A stretch of DNA of 64,000 bases, from the NCBI GenBank assembly GCA_030248225.1, contig JASANE010012378.1, forward strand, positions 62,001 to 126,000. Reading direction: 5' to 3'. Position numbers and translations under genes: made by a program. The notes under the pieces are model-generated. The model was not told the DNA's origin, did no database searches, and saw nothing but the letters and a program-made list of their open reading frames with translations. Positions 1 through 11,800 of the stretch are shown here, one piece after another (position 1 is the stretch's first letter; every line of letters begins with the position of its first letter). The DNA comes from Trileptium ribeirensis (Eukaryota > Nematoda > Enoplea > Enoplida > Thoracostomopsidae).

Positions 1-499
1 ACTGTTTTTACAGTGCTTAGTTATGCACTGTAACTACAGATATATTACTGAATCGTACTGTTTTGTTTGACACAGTTTTTTTGCTCTGAACATCCAAACA
101 TTACTCTATCTAATGTTATCGGCTTCTGGCTGTGACAAACACTACGGACACACAAATAACATGATATAAACACACGAAAAATGCAAATGCAATGCTTGCA
201 AATACTATTATGCGTTTTAACGTTTTCCCAAACACCCTACCCGAATGTAAAAGTACAGAATTCGCCAGAAATGAGTGCTGTTCCATATACTTTTGTTCGA
301 GAAATTATAAATTATGTTAGATTGGTCTTCGAATTTTGTTTGGTCGATTTGTGTTGCTCGAAATTTTTTACCGTTCTTTTTTAGACGTGCTCGAAAGCTG
401 TCCCAAGAGCCTTCAAAGTTTGTTCATGCTCTTTCGAAACTCGGCTGGAATTTCTGGCATTATATAGGGTCCAGATTTTCGTATCAAAGATTTATGTAC
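1..499 (-). other. Start of the intron downstream of kinase exon 7
   Basis: This stretch follows the predicted donor site of the kinase exon (GTACAT, read on the minus strand from 499). It should be the first part of the next intron of the kinase gene, whose remaining exons lie beyond the left edge. I see no exon, repeat or RNA gene in it. Confidence 0.5.
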
Positions 500-1111
500 C
501 TAATGCAATGGCCAGTTCACCCGCGTATATTGCAACCAACTCATCGCGAAACGTTCCAGGCGTCTCGTCGCGCCAAAGTTGATGCAAATCACCATAGCCA
601 GTGACGTAATGGAGCACCATGTAAAGACTCGAGCGTGACTGCCACGCAAAATGGAGTTGTGTAACAAATGGACAATGCTGACCAAGCGAGTAGTGAATGG
701 CCACCTCTTGTTTCACCTGAGCAACAGCATCTTGTTGAATAATTGCTGCTTTCGACTGAACTTTCATTGCAAATATGGGCGGCTGAGATGAAGAACAATT
801 ATTCTTAGGCGACATATCGGGATTGCCATACGAACACGGAGAACAGTTGAACGGGTTAAAAGGTTGAGACTGTGAAGGCTTTGCAACGAGTGGATGTTGC
901 TGGGCCGTGCGATGTGGGCTCAGGAAATTCGGTTTTAAGGCTACACGGTAGACATGACCGAAAGCACCCGTTGCAATAGTTGAAAGTATAGTAAAGTTAC
1001 GCTCGGTAACCCGAGCACGATTCGGAAAGTCGGGCAAAAAGACAGCGTCGCACCAAGGAATTGGCCACGGCGTTCGTCCATCGGGCAGGGAATTCAGGCT
1101 TGCACTCGAAC
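500..1111 (-). CDS. RSKR: RSKR/S6KL-type kinase, exon 7: kinase N-lobe
   Basis: This exon encodes the start of a Ser/Thr protein kinase domain of the ribosomal S6 kinase-related type (RSKR/SgK494 in vertebrates, S6KL in Drosophila). Visible in order are a pre-kinase segment ending FLPDFPNRARVTERNF, the glycine loop GAFGHV, the beta-3 lysine in FAMKVQSK, an alpha-C glutamate in QVKQEVAI, and HCPFVTQLHFAWQSRSSLYM leading to the hinge. A Ser/Pro/Asn-rich insert of roughly 45 residues separates the glycine loop from beta-3, which is unusual. The exon opens after GTCTTTTTAG with two leftover bases (GT) that complete a Gly codon with exon 6. It closes at TTAG|GTACAT. The catalytic HRD and DFG motifs are not here, so the gene runs off the left edge. 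The pre-kinase WPIPW...FLPDFP stretch matches what I recall of vertebrate RSKR. Family assignment is fairly sure; orthology is inferred. Confidence 0.82.
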
Positions 1112-1949
1112 CTAAAAAGACCGTTTGTTTGCACTTTAGAACAATGGCTTATATATTATGTGTGATTAATAATGCTGAAACAATGATTTATTATACATTG
1201 GTCAAATAGTAACGTCTAGAACAGTCGTTCAATATATTCGTGTGACATGTGAAGCGGCGATAAATTTGGTACGAATCAGCTCATCTCAAGGACCGGTTCA
1301 TAAATATCCATATAGACTACAGTTATAACAATTATTGTTTTTAGTTGTTTCTGAATTTTGAATAGTGCCACTTGGTAGCTAAAATCTGAAAAAAAATTCT
1401 CGATAAAAATATATCTAATTTTATATTATGATCCGAACAGTATTGACAATCGCGTGAAAAAGAGCTGGATGGGGCCATGGGTTAATTAATGACCTAGTAG
1501 GCCTAGGTTTTCACATAAATAGGTATAGATTTTAACACATGAACTGATTCAATCATTCCAAACAAGCTCGTCGATGAGGTTTGAGTGATATATAAAGTTA
1601 TAAATTTGGTAATATTGGTATTTTATGTAACTTTAATTTCATAGTAATTTATTACTTTGAGTTGTTTATCATGCAAATTTGAATACCGTTTTATATACAC
1701 AAGTGTATCACAAATCGTTGTGTTACTTAACAATAATTTTGGGGTATTCTACTTTAGCCCAAAATTCGTCTGTTTCGAAGGAAAATTTCGTTATAATTAG
1801 ACTTAGCTCGACGAGCCGATTCAGACGCATCGAGCTTCACATCTATGGCAATTTTTTTTCGATTTTTTTTCTGTTGGCAACGGTCGCCCCTTGGCTCACA
1901 AAAATGTTTATCGATAGAAGTTTGCGATTTCCTCATATCAAAGAGAGAG
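1112..1949. other. Intron 6, left part: no clear feature
   Basis: This is the intron between kinase exons 7 and 6. It is AT-rich without a convincing exon. Around 1,755-1,880 it faintly resembles the foldback family seen at 15.2-16.0 kb (a register of 'ttagctcgacgagccgatt' followed by a T-rich run), but the match is too weak to call. Confidence 0.4.
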
Positions 1950-2690
1950 AATAATATATATAACATAAAACACGCTAAAGAAAATATAGCGTATTTAGAG
2001 CTTTTTAAAGCAAAGCCGCAGTAATCTCGGCAGTTCTTACTGTTGACAGTAAATTGCACTATACATCATACATATAAATATGTTTTAGTTTTATAAAAAG
2101 CTTTTAACAGTCGACTGCAGCATTTCAAGATATAATAGGCTATACTCCGCTTTCATATAAAGGTCTTAACCTCTGACTCACCTCTTTAGTCACAGAGTGC
2201 CGGCCCAAATCCAATTACTATTTTCCAGGAACATTTTCATAATTTTACCAAGGATTTTTAACATTGTTTTGGCACAATTTCCCTTATAAAAGTCATTGGC
2301 GCAGACTACGAAATGTAGCCATATTCTGCTTCACATTATTTAAAATTAAGGGAAACGATTTCTCGGATCTCCAATTTTCCAGTGATTTCGCAGTAGCTTG
2401 CATCCTGTAGATATTATGGCAGGTTCAGTCGGCCCCAAGGCTCCTAATAATAGAGGCTTATGATTTCTTAATATTATAGAGGACATAATATAATATAAAA
2501 CCAATGAAAGGAACTATGTTAAGTTGCACTAAAGCTTTTAAAAGCAGAGCCGAGATAATCTCGACGGTTCTTACTGTTGACATTCTATTGTACTATACAT
2601 CAGCTGTTACGTTTTTATTTTATAAAATAGCTTTTAAGACCTGGCTGATGTTTTCAAGATACCTTATTAAGAAAGATCCCCTTCTTAAAC
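1950..2690. repeat. Diverged direct duplication, two units about 530 bp apart
   Basis: A stretch at about 1,950-2,150 reappears in the same orientation at about 2,480-2,690. The shared core reads like AATCTCG-CGGTTCTTACTG and continues to ACTATACATCA in both copies. The units differ by many substitutions and small indels, so the duplication is old. It lies directly upstream of LINE-like sequence and may be part of the same element. Confidence 0.5.
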
Positions 2691-3520
2691 ACGTCTATGC
2701 TAAATTATTAAACGCATTGGTCACCTCTGCACTAACTAGAAATACACCGATGCACCGTGTCACCCAGAGAGGAGTCCGGAACCCCTCCCAAATCGGCTCA
2801 GCAAATTTTTTATCAAGAGTTCCCTTTGTTAAAAACGCGTCCACTAAATTTCTGAATGTGGCTATGTCCTATAGCCGCCTCTGCCTGAACCAACCGCGAC
2901 ATTACAACGTGGAATTAAGCCCCTTCCCAACATACCTGGAGGACAGCGTCATATCCAGACGATCTTTGCTTGTTCTGCTATCAAGTTTCAGAAATTGCTA
3001 ACATGTTTCAGAAATTGGCAATTGAACTGTTATGCGGGTTTTAATAGTAGATATAAAATAGGCATATTGCCCCCTTCCCCGCAGTGCGCTTGGACGATGG
3101 GTCATTAGTTATGCATAATATATGTTCACATTTAATACACATATGTGTATATTATGCTATTAATTTCTTGACAGGACATTGCTTGTTAAACAAGCACCTA
3201 TTCAGAATAGGTTTGTCAGATACAGATGTATGTCCAGTCTGCAAATTGGAAACAGAGACAGTGGAACACTACTTGCTTAGATGTACCAATTACAATACAC
3301 AGAGGGCGATAATATATGGAAAGGCAACAATGGATACAGTAGTACCAGATTACAAAAAAATTATAAGGTTTATAAAAGACACAAAAAGATTTGAATAACT
3401 CGATGGATAAGTATAGTTAAATATTATATGTCAGCAAAAATACAGATAAGTATTAAAATGCAAATACAAGAAATTTAAAATTGGAAGGGGGCAGTGTAAA
3501 AGACCACTATAAGAGTCTAC
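2680..3520 (+). pseudogene. LINE fragment: C-terminal CCHC knuckle and 3' UTR
   Basis: From about 3,150 to 3,398 the plus strand encodes the C-terminal end of a non-LTR retrotransposon ORF2. It reads LTGHCLLNKHLFRIGLSDTD, followed by CPVCKLETETVEHYLLRC, the cysteine/histidine knuckle that typically follows the RNase H region. The frame ends with TAA at about 3,396. The 2,680-2,960 segment is coding-like in the same direction but not continuous with it, so the element is broken. The 3' part (3,400-3,520), with a GGGGGCAGTGTAAAAG stretch, is probably the 3' UTR. The clade cannot be set from this piece. Confidence 0.6.
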
Positions 3521-3611
3521 ACACCTTTGTCTTTGCCCTCTTATTATCGCTTATTATCTCTCTCTATGCTATTAATTATATATATTTATAATATAAATTA
3601 TTATTTGTATT

Positions 3612-4956
3612 GTTTGTAAAGACGGCATAGTTACATATTAGTATATATATTTGTTTACGCCATTTTTTATGAAACATTTATGGCAACAAGGTTTCCAACG
3701 AGTTAGTCCATTTATGACCTCTGCCGAGAAAAGATAAAGAACTTCTGTTCGTTTCCAAAAATACAAAATTTTGTTCAAAATGTTTGTGTATTACATATCG
3801 ATCGAACCAAGAATGATATGATTGCGAAATACAGAACAACAGCGCGTTTATAGGCTGTTCCCGGATATAAATTCACGTTAATTACAGGAATAAACATATT
3901 AAAATATTTGTACTTCAATATAAATAATAGATATAATTGATGAGCTAAGTAGCGAAGTAACATCATAGTGACACAAAGCAGCACCAACGAGGCGCAATAA
4001 CACCAAGCAGCACAAATGACGCCCAATGGCTTCCCGGATACCGAAAATCTTTGAATCCAAATTTCACCAGAAATACATTTGTTGGAATACAGTTATTGGA
4101 ATGTCATACATTCAGCCACTGAATTACTCGACTGCATAACCATCCAATTATAATCAGATTTTGAGCATTTCTGGTTTAACCACATAATATAATGATTAAC
4201 CAATGAATTTCCTAACCTTAAAAACCTTTTTAAATTTTGAGGAATTTTATGATACGCTACGTACCTGCTATAAGATTAAAATTGGTATATATACTATGTT
4301 ACTGAATTGGGTAATACAATCCACACGAAAATGTATTAAAACATAAATATATTAAAAAAATTGAATAAATCTGAACAATTGGACACCCTAGACACAAGGA
4401 GTAAAAATTTACAGTGAGCGATAACGTGTACTGACTCTGCATATTTATACCTAAAAGGACATCGGTATTTCAAAATTTTGTTCTAGGCTGCATAGTGTTA
4501 TTACCACGTGGCTGATGCTTCCTGGTGCCACTATGATGTCATATAGTTACTTCAATACCTAGCTCATAAGTTATATGTGTTACTTATTATATTTTGAAGG
4601 AAGAATATTTTAATAATGTTTATTCCGGTAATTGACGTGAATTTATATCTGTACACAGTCCATAAACGCGCTGTGATGTGTACTTCGCAAAACTCTCCAT
4701 CATTCGGTATCGGCTAATTACGCATTTACCAATTACAAATCATTCTTGGTTCAATCGCCAACGTTAAAACACGAACATTTCGAGCTAAATTCTACATTTT
4801 ATGGAAACGAATAGAATAATCGTTTATCTTTTCTCCCCAGAGAATGTATACAGCAACACGTTATAAACGTTGTCATAAAGGTTTCACAAAAATGGGGTAA
4901 ACAACCATATAATATATATAGTAATATATCTGTGTAATTATGCCGCCTTTACAAAC
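3612..4956. repeat. Foldback element with about 400-bp inverted arms
   Basis: The left arm (about 3,612-4,015) and right arm (about 4,484-4,956) are inverted copies of each other. The outer ends read GTTTGTAAAGACGGCATAG on the left and the complement of CTATGCCGCC-type sequence on the right. Matching continues inward through 'caagaatgat', 'aaattcacgttaattacagg' and 'catcatagtgacac'. A spacer of about 470 bp separates the arms. The arms differ by many point changes and indels, so this is an old insertion. No transposase is encoded. It is a foldback or long-TIR non-autonomous DNA transposon in kinase intron 6. I could not identify a secure target duplication. Confidence 0.72.
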
Positions 4957-4964
4957 CAATATAA

Positions 4965-5060
4965 ATATAAGTTATATTATATTATATATATATCTATATA
5001 ATATATCCACGTATTTAACATAATATAACCATATATATTAAATATGAGTATATATTATGA
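4965..5060. repeat. AT-rich simple sequence
   Basis: A run of irregular TA/ATAT dinucleotide sequence follows the right end of the foldback element. It is low-complexity DNA with no other content. Confidence 0.7.
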
Positions 5061-5108
5061 TAATTAATGACCCATCGCCCAGGTCACCGCGGAAAGATTC
5101 AATAGATT

Positions 5109-5255
5109 CAATTCATACTGCCGCGACATTAAGAGTAGATGCAAAATATCCATTTTATATCAACTCTTATTATGTTGAACAAGTGTCAATTGCGGAGTGC
5201 ATATGTATATAGTAGTTTTAGTTTATAAGAAGGTGCAATGTCGCAGTATGAATTG
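5109..5255. repeat. Short inverted repeat (MITE-like)
   Basis: About 20 bases at 5,109-5,130 (CAATTCATACTG then CGCGACATT) recur inverted at 5,237-5,255 (AATGTCGCAGTATGAATTG), about 105 bp apart. The size and layout suit a small MITE remnant, but no target duplication was confirmed. Confidence 0.5.
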
Positions 5256-6709
5256 AAGTTCCCGTACGACCTCAAGTGTCCAATACTAGAAAACATCTCT
5301 ATTTTATACCAAAAAATTTCTAAACTAAGTTTTACAATAACTATTTATACCAACTTCGGCAGCAGAAAATCTAATTTCGGCTAATATTTTACATAGGGTT
5401 TTGGTTTTTAGATACCACACCAGTTTGTGTTGTTAATGATTTTACCAAATAAAAGCACGTGAGAGATCTATTTCTTAAAATCCGAATTCAAAAAAATTCC
5501 ATTCACATTCCTGCGGACCACCTTTATGTAGTTTATTGAAAACTAGAAAAAAAATAGAAAAAACCCTATTTCAAATGTCAGACTGCTGCTGAAGCCAAGG
5601 ACCTGTAGGTTGCAACTCAGCTGCAAAACGATCGGACATTAGCACAACTTTGTGCTCTGGATCGGCTAAATCCTGTCTTATTGGCAAACATGCATTACAC
5701 CGGGTTCTTACTCTTAAAACCCATGTAAATCTCCTGTAAAACTTCAAACGTCGTGTGGCGTAGTGAAATTGAACCCGTTTCGCAGCGCAGTTGGTGATCC
5801 GTTTTTGAGACGCGATTAGACAATAGTGATTCTAGAAATTGTGCCCGTAATATGGCTTTATCCAATGAACTCGTCTAAGAAAACGTGGTTCGGCAGGAGG
5901 TATAATTACTTGCCTATCAGGAGCTTTAATGTTTATGTATGTATATGATACATAGTCTGCGAGCTGTCAAAAATAATGCCACAGTCTTACGGTTGTAGAC
6001 TAAATGCGATTCAACTTATATACAAACAGAGTAGAAATACCCAGCATGCTTCTAACGAATACCGGTAATAAACAATATTAATTCAAGCGAAATGTGTTAA
6101 AAGCAAATCTAGATAACAAATTATTTCAATAATATTGGTGCTTGGCTTAAAAGAGTAAATTACGCCGATGAGAAGTTCCCACGGAAACTAAATCTGAAAT
6201 ATGACATGAAACGCTAACTTCAAAGACGAGATACAGAAAAACTTCTAAAAAAACAGCTGTCAGGGCATATTCGAAGATAATCAAAATAGCGATCAAGCCA
6301 TATTTGCCTAATATTAACGGCGAGCGTATTCATGCTGACAACTCGCAACTTGTTCCAGTCTGTATCAACATACACTACGCGACACTACAGAAATGGCTGC
6401 CGCCTTTCGAGCGAGTGATCAGTAAACGAAAATCAGGTGGCCAGCTAGCAAAAAGCAGTCTCTTCTAACTTCTAGAGGGTAATATATATTGCACGAACAT
6501 ACCTTGTTCGGAAAAAGCAGAGTAGTTTGACCTCGATCGGCCTTTTAGCCTTTGTAAAGATGCAAATCGCCAACCGCCACGTCGTTTTCGATTGCTAGGG
6601 TTGCTGCAGTTACCGTGGTGGCGAATACGCCAGCTAAGGCTACCGCTCCAGCGACTTTCGGTGTTACTCCCACATGTCGACGATGTTCTTCTGGTTCCCC
6701 GCTGCTTAC
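5256..6709. other. Intron 6, right part: nothing recognised
   Basis: AT-rich intron sequence. No exon, RNA gene or repeat could be supported here. Confidence 0.4.
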
Positions 6710-6827
6710 CCCAACTATTTGTGCCCGCAGCTCCGCCACCGATGCTCCACGACGATTTTAATGAATGCCACCGCGTCAATTTAGTTTCAGTCTGCTTATT
6801 CGGAAAACTTGCGCTCGGATGTACACT
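6710..6827 (-). CDS. RSKR: RSKR/S6KL-type kinase, exon 6
   Basis: A 118-bp exon encodes 39 residues beginning SVHPSASFPNKQTETK and ending GGAAGTNSW. It contains WHSLKSSW, comparable to the W-rich pre-kinase linker I recall in vertebrate RSKR. The acceptor is strong (ATATGTTTTTCAG|AGTG) and the donor is strong (TTGGG|GTAAGC). It starts in phase 0, matching the end of exon 5. It ends with one leftover base, matching the two leftover bases of exon 7. The reading frame stays open past the donor, but that extension is intron. The agreement of both phases is the main reason for placing this exon in the kinase gene. Confidence 0.72.
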
Positions 6828-8519
6828 CTGAAAAACATATCGATATAAGAAGAAATATATATGTAAATAAAGCAATGATATATTTATGCGCTGCGCCACA
6901 TATATAGTATATTAATACGGCATACGTAAATGTCACAAAATAAGTGGTCAGATTAAAGCACACAAAGGATTGGCAAATGACTAAGTATAAGATTCCGTCT
7001 TTATCGTTAAGACGACATAATGTGCTAAAATAGCTATAATATATTTCAGGCATAATCATTAATTATATGCTTTCACCAACGCTACGCATTTAACGAAAGA
7101 AATAGAAGCAAACTTCCGTATTTCAATATCCAAACATACAAATTTAAAATGATTTGAATATTGTGTGTCGATATTTCGGTAAATTAACAGGGCCCGAGAA
7201 AAACAGTTGCGATTCTAAACATTTCCATTTCTTTAATTTAGCCAGGTTATACGGAAATATCAAAGAGATTAATGACAATGCAGAAAAACGCAATGTCAGA
7301 GTTGCAGATACACGTTAGGGCATTGCTGAAAAGCCATGTCGGCTGCTCGTCTAGATATGGTGATAAGTTCAGGCTGCCATAGTAACTTACTCTGCACATG
7401 TATGGCTCGAAATAGAAATCTCGACTTAACATCCCTGCACCCGTTGCTTCATAATTTTTAACTGACTGCTTATGTGACATCAACTCATTAAAATATATTA
7501 AAACTTTTTAGCAAAATATATTAAAATTATGATATAAGTTTTGTTCAAAAGCCATAAAAATTAATATATGCTTTGGACAACGATACGCGTGACACCGGCA
7601 AAAGAATTTAAACTCTACGAAATTTTGCAACAAAATTGGTTTATGGGCTGCATTAAAAATTACTTAAATTACTCTAGATAAATTGTGTTACGATACTATA
7701 AACTGCACGTTTCATTTGCAACAATGTGCAATACAAATGATACATAAAATTAATCAGTTAGCCACTTTCTGATCGGCAGCGAAAGCATGTAGGGTAAACC
7801 AATGTTAAAGTAGGCGCGTAGCCAGGTGGTGCGAGATAAGGAGCGGGTGTCGCCCCTGAGAAAACATTTGAAAATTTTTTATTTCATATTCATAGACAAA
7901 AAGTGGATTTTCGTTTGTAACCAACAATTACAACCGGGGGTTTAATTGAATCTGTTTCCGCTGGTTATCAGTTGTTTTAATACTGATATTTTCGCTAATT
8001 TTTAGTTTTGGAAACGTGTGTAAATTTTACATAATGTAATTTCAAATAGTTTTACCCATCCCTGAACTTGACTTGACTCCCTAAAATAGAAGTATGGCCA
8101 CTTGCATGCGTTATAATAAAAAAACCAAAAATGATGAATACGCCAAGGTATAAACTTAGAAATTTGGATGTAGTGGAGAGTATTACAGTATATCGAGTTA
8201 CCGATAAAATCCATCCGACCTTCCAATGCTGAGTTATGATAGCCATCTTGTATTTACGCTAGCTATGCAAACGCATTTAAATTATACAAACCCTAAACTA
8301 GAGACAAAACGGTAGTCGTGAATATAATTATTGGGGGATATTTTATAGATTCACCAATAAAACTATACCCTTCTGTGAAAACAAAATCCTTTAATCCACC
8401 CACATACTGTCGGGTTGGCGTCATGAACGGTTCAACAACGAACAGTTTAGTCTTTTATTCCAGACAATATTGCCGTGGTGAGGTTGAACTTCTAAATTAT
8501 TAATGTTCAGCAGAGCTTA
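6828..8519. other. Intron 5, first part: nothing firm
   Basis: AT-rich intron. Around 7,812-7,855 a GC-rich patch (GGCGCGTAGCCAGG) resembles a decayed DNA-transposon end, but no partner end was found. Confidence 0.35.
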
Positions 8520-8549
8520 TGGACTTATTTGTACGGGCAAGTCCCGATA

Positions 8550-8890
8550 ATAATACCCACACATGCTCATAGGAGGGAGAGGTGGATAATTCCCTGAGGC
8601 CCGGACCCACCTCGGGCCATGCCCGGAGCTCCCCCTGTGAGTTAACCCGATCATCCTAAGGCTCCTTACCTACCCCTCCAGTCAACGATCATTTTGTCAA
8701 GAATAGGCAAAAACGGGGAATGGGGAAAATTGGCAGAAATCGATCAAAATTTGTAAAAATTGAAGGAAAGCTTCCCAGTAATGACTTTCCATTACCTGCC
8801 CACCATCTTATCACCGCCTGTGCGGCCGATGACCTTCTCCCTCTGAAGCAGCGGCTATCCCCCTGGACCATCGCACTTCGCCCATGTAAG
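8550..8890. repeat. GC-rich island, probable repeat remnant
   Basis: This patch is far richer in G+C than its surroundings (for example CCTGAGGCCCGGACCCACC and CTCCCCCTGTGAGTTAACCC), in an AT-rich intron. It looks like an imported repetitive element, perhaps a LINE or SINE tail. No coding homology was recognised in any frame and no second copy is present in the window. Confidence 0.35.
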
Positions 8891-11800
8891 ATAATACCAT
8901 TAGTTTTTACGGTTTCTTACTATGTCGCGGTAAAACATCATATTATAGGCAGATAGAGAGCAATATATAAGTCAAATCAGAAATTAATGTTTTACCTATT
9001 AAAGTTATATATTTAAGAAAGTTCCACTCACTGCGTTTTAATTAAACAAAGAATAAGAGTCATCGTCAATTCATGTGTGGAACAAATAATACAATAGTTG
9101 AGTAAAACTTAAGAAAAGTTATTCACCTGCCACAGCCGACGAATAGCACCTTTTAACGTCATACACGAATTTAGAACTAACAGTAATTTAGCTTCTGAAT
9201 CTGAATATAACCACAACGATAAGATATAAATAATTATTATATATATTCGTAAGCCCAAAACAATAACTCTTGAGTGTTGAGCGCAACTATCATATAAGAT
9301 TTTCAAAATTTATAGTTATCAATTAACTGATTGGAATTGCTATTATAAAGTGGAAAGCGGATTACACTACATAGAAGAGGTACAAATAGGCATTCACCTT
9401 CTATTGCGACGATAATAACTAGCCTACCCGACAAAGACCTCGCAGCAGAGGTTTATCTCGGTATAAGGCTTGAGAAAGCCGCAAGATGTTGCAGCAGAAA
9501 GCAGAAATACATCACTCATATTAGTATAGTTATTATTGAAAGGTATATAACACATAATTTATAAAAGTGCTAAAAGAAACGCCAATATTTTATTTATTTT
9601 CAAAAAAACGCTCAGTACCAGTTCATAGAGTCTAAACTGTTCGAATTTGGCTGAAGTTTTTACCGTGATATATACACAATTTAATATTTCTATCAACAAA
9701 ATATGCTCAATCGGAGAAATTTTTTCGGAAAGTCATGGAAAAATTCAGCACCCTGGAGCCTTAAGAAAACGTAGCTCAGGTTAATATAATTAGGCTTTCG
9801 GGAGGCGCTGCCAATGTATTCCCAGTAACTGACTGTTAATCTATGCTAAATATTGTCTAAAAACATGTTATTGGAGATATATATTTTTAGTATTTGCAAA
9901 ACATTGGATAAAAACAGAATAACAGGAATATTATATTCAGTTATATATATATTTTTATATGTAAAAAGATATTATGTGTGTGTATTTTGAGCTAGTAAAA
10001 TCCAATCAATCACCCCTCTCTTTACTAAAATGGATACGTATATATATATAATTGTAACAAAACGATTTGATACTTTTCTTCCTTCGCTTTTTTTCAGATT
10101 AATGTCTCAAATTAGTACACAAAGCGTTCGCACACCTTTTATTTTAAATCGCAATTATATGACTAAAACGGTAATCTTTTCCGAAGCCAAGTAACAAAAT
10201 GACGCAGACATAGGCAACTTGTGCACGCGTAATTTGTAAACCGTAAGTTCAGCCGCCAAAGCTATTGCAGTTCCTTACAGCAACGGCGTGTTATGCACAA
10301 CATTGATCTTTTTGTGCCCCAAGATCAATGTACTAAGTGGGATAACAAAATGATCACTTAAAACGTAATATACAATGATCCTTTATAACAATATTTCATC
10401 TCAGGCTGCATATTTTTGTCTAAAACTGCAGTACTGTGGTTAAACCAGGTTTGTTCTAATTGGTAGTGCAACCTGAAGAAATTTTTCGTCCGGCACTACC
10501 AAGTCAAAAATGAGCTAACAAACAAAGAATTTTTTGTCTAACATTATACCAAATTCCCTGAGGCTTTTTTGAGGCTGCTTTGACTTACATATGTTTAGAG
10601 AAATGTCATCGTAACACATGTAAAGAAATAACAAAGGAACTGTGAACACCAAATTTCATTTGGGAAAAAAATTTGTGAATTTACAGTTGCGAATTTAGAA
10701 AACAACTCCAAGAGGTTGTACCAGTCCAGCGGTCGGGAGCGATCTAATTTTAATCCGAACAGTTCGCAAACATCACTAGTTCAGATTTTTAAGAAATTCC
10801 GATATGTAGCTTTTACACATATCATTCAAATGGTCTAGCTAACAAACCCATGTTTACGGAGCTGCACCTAGGCCCAAAAATTAAATGGGTCATGTGGCAT
10901 ATAGAAATAAGACCCACCTAATCTCATATTTGTCGTCCACAATTTCGTTTTGTTAACGTTTCGTTGACCGTCCTGGTAAAAATATCTGGGTAGAGACAAC
11001 GCTTAACACTCCATGGACAAATTTGTTAATTAGAAGTGTCCATAGATAAATTGTTACATAAATGAGGACGACCACAGATATAAAACCCTGATATCTTAAA
11101 ACCAGCTCTGGACTCAGATTTTAAAACACTCCCCCAACGCTTCTACTAATCTACTACAAATGAATAAATGTTAAAGATTGCAGTAGGGTCAGTTTTTGGC
11201 GGCCAACAACCCCACCATATTAAGCTGACATGCTCGAAAACGGAAATCAATTATATTAAAGAACATTTAAACACATAATGCATCATGCAGAAACACGGGA
11301 ACAGAGGCAGGGGCAGATGCCCACCAGATGGCTCAAGCTCAAAAGATACGCCCTTTGTTACCCCTTCCCTGAAAATAAACGCAGTTCTGCCAAATTTCCA
11401 CCAATTTCTGTTAATTGAATATACCAAAGTGTGATTTCACAAATTCAACAAAGCCAAACCGAGGCCATTGTTGCTGTATGACGTGATGGGTCTCGATTCT
11501 ACACATGTGATAGTATTTAACGATACTAATACATGTATAACCAATGATACTAAACTGCTTGTACTGTCCTTCTACGGTACATTTTTTGTAGCCTGCGACG
11601 TTTTCGATGCCTTCTTCAATTTTATAGATGCAGCGTTAATTCTGGGCCACTTGATGCCACTCGACTTAGCTCAGATTACATCTGTCAAATAGCACAGTCA
11701 TCAACTCCAATTATATATATTGCAAATTGTAGTTAGGTACGTGCTAGGAATTTGCTATTGGGGTGGAATTCTCCGGCTAGCAGTTTTAGAACGACTTCTT

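Noticed and set aside
6465..6709. Extension of the exon 6 frame beyond its donor
   Set aside because: The strong donor at 6,710 and the phase match with the kinase exon show that the open stretch is intronic.
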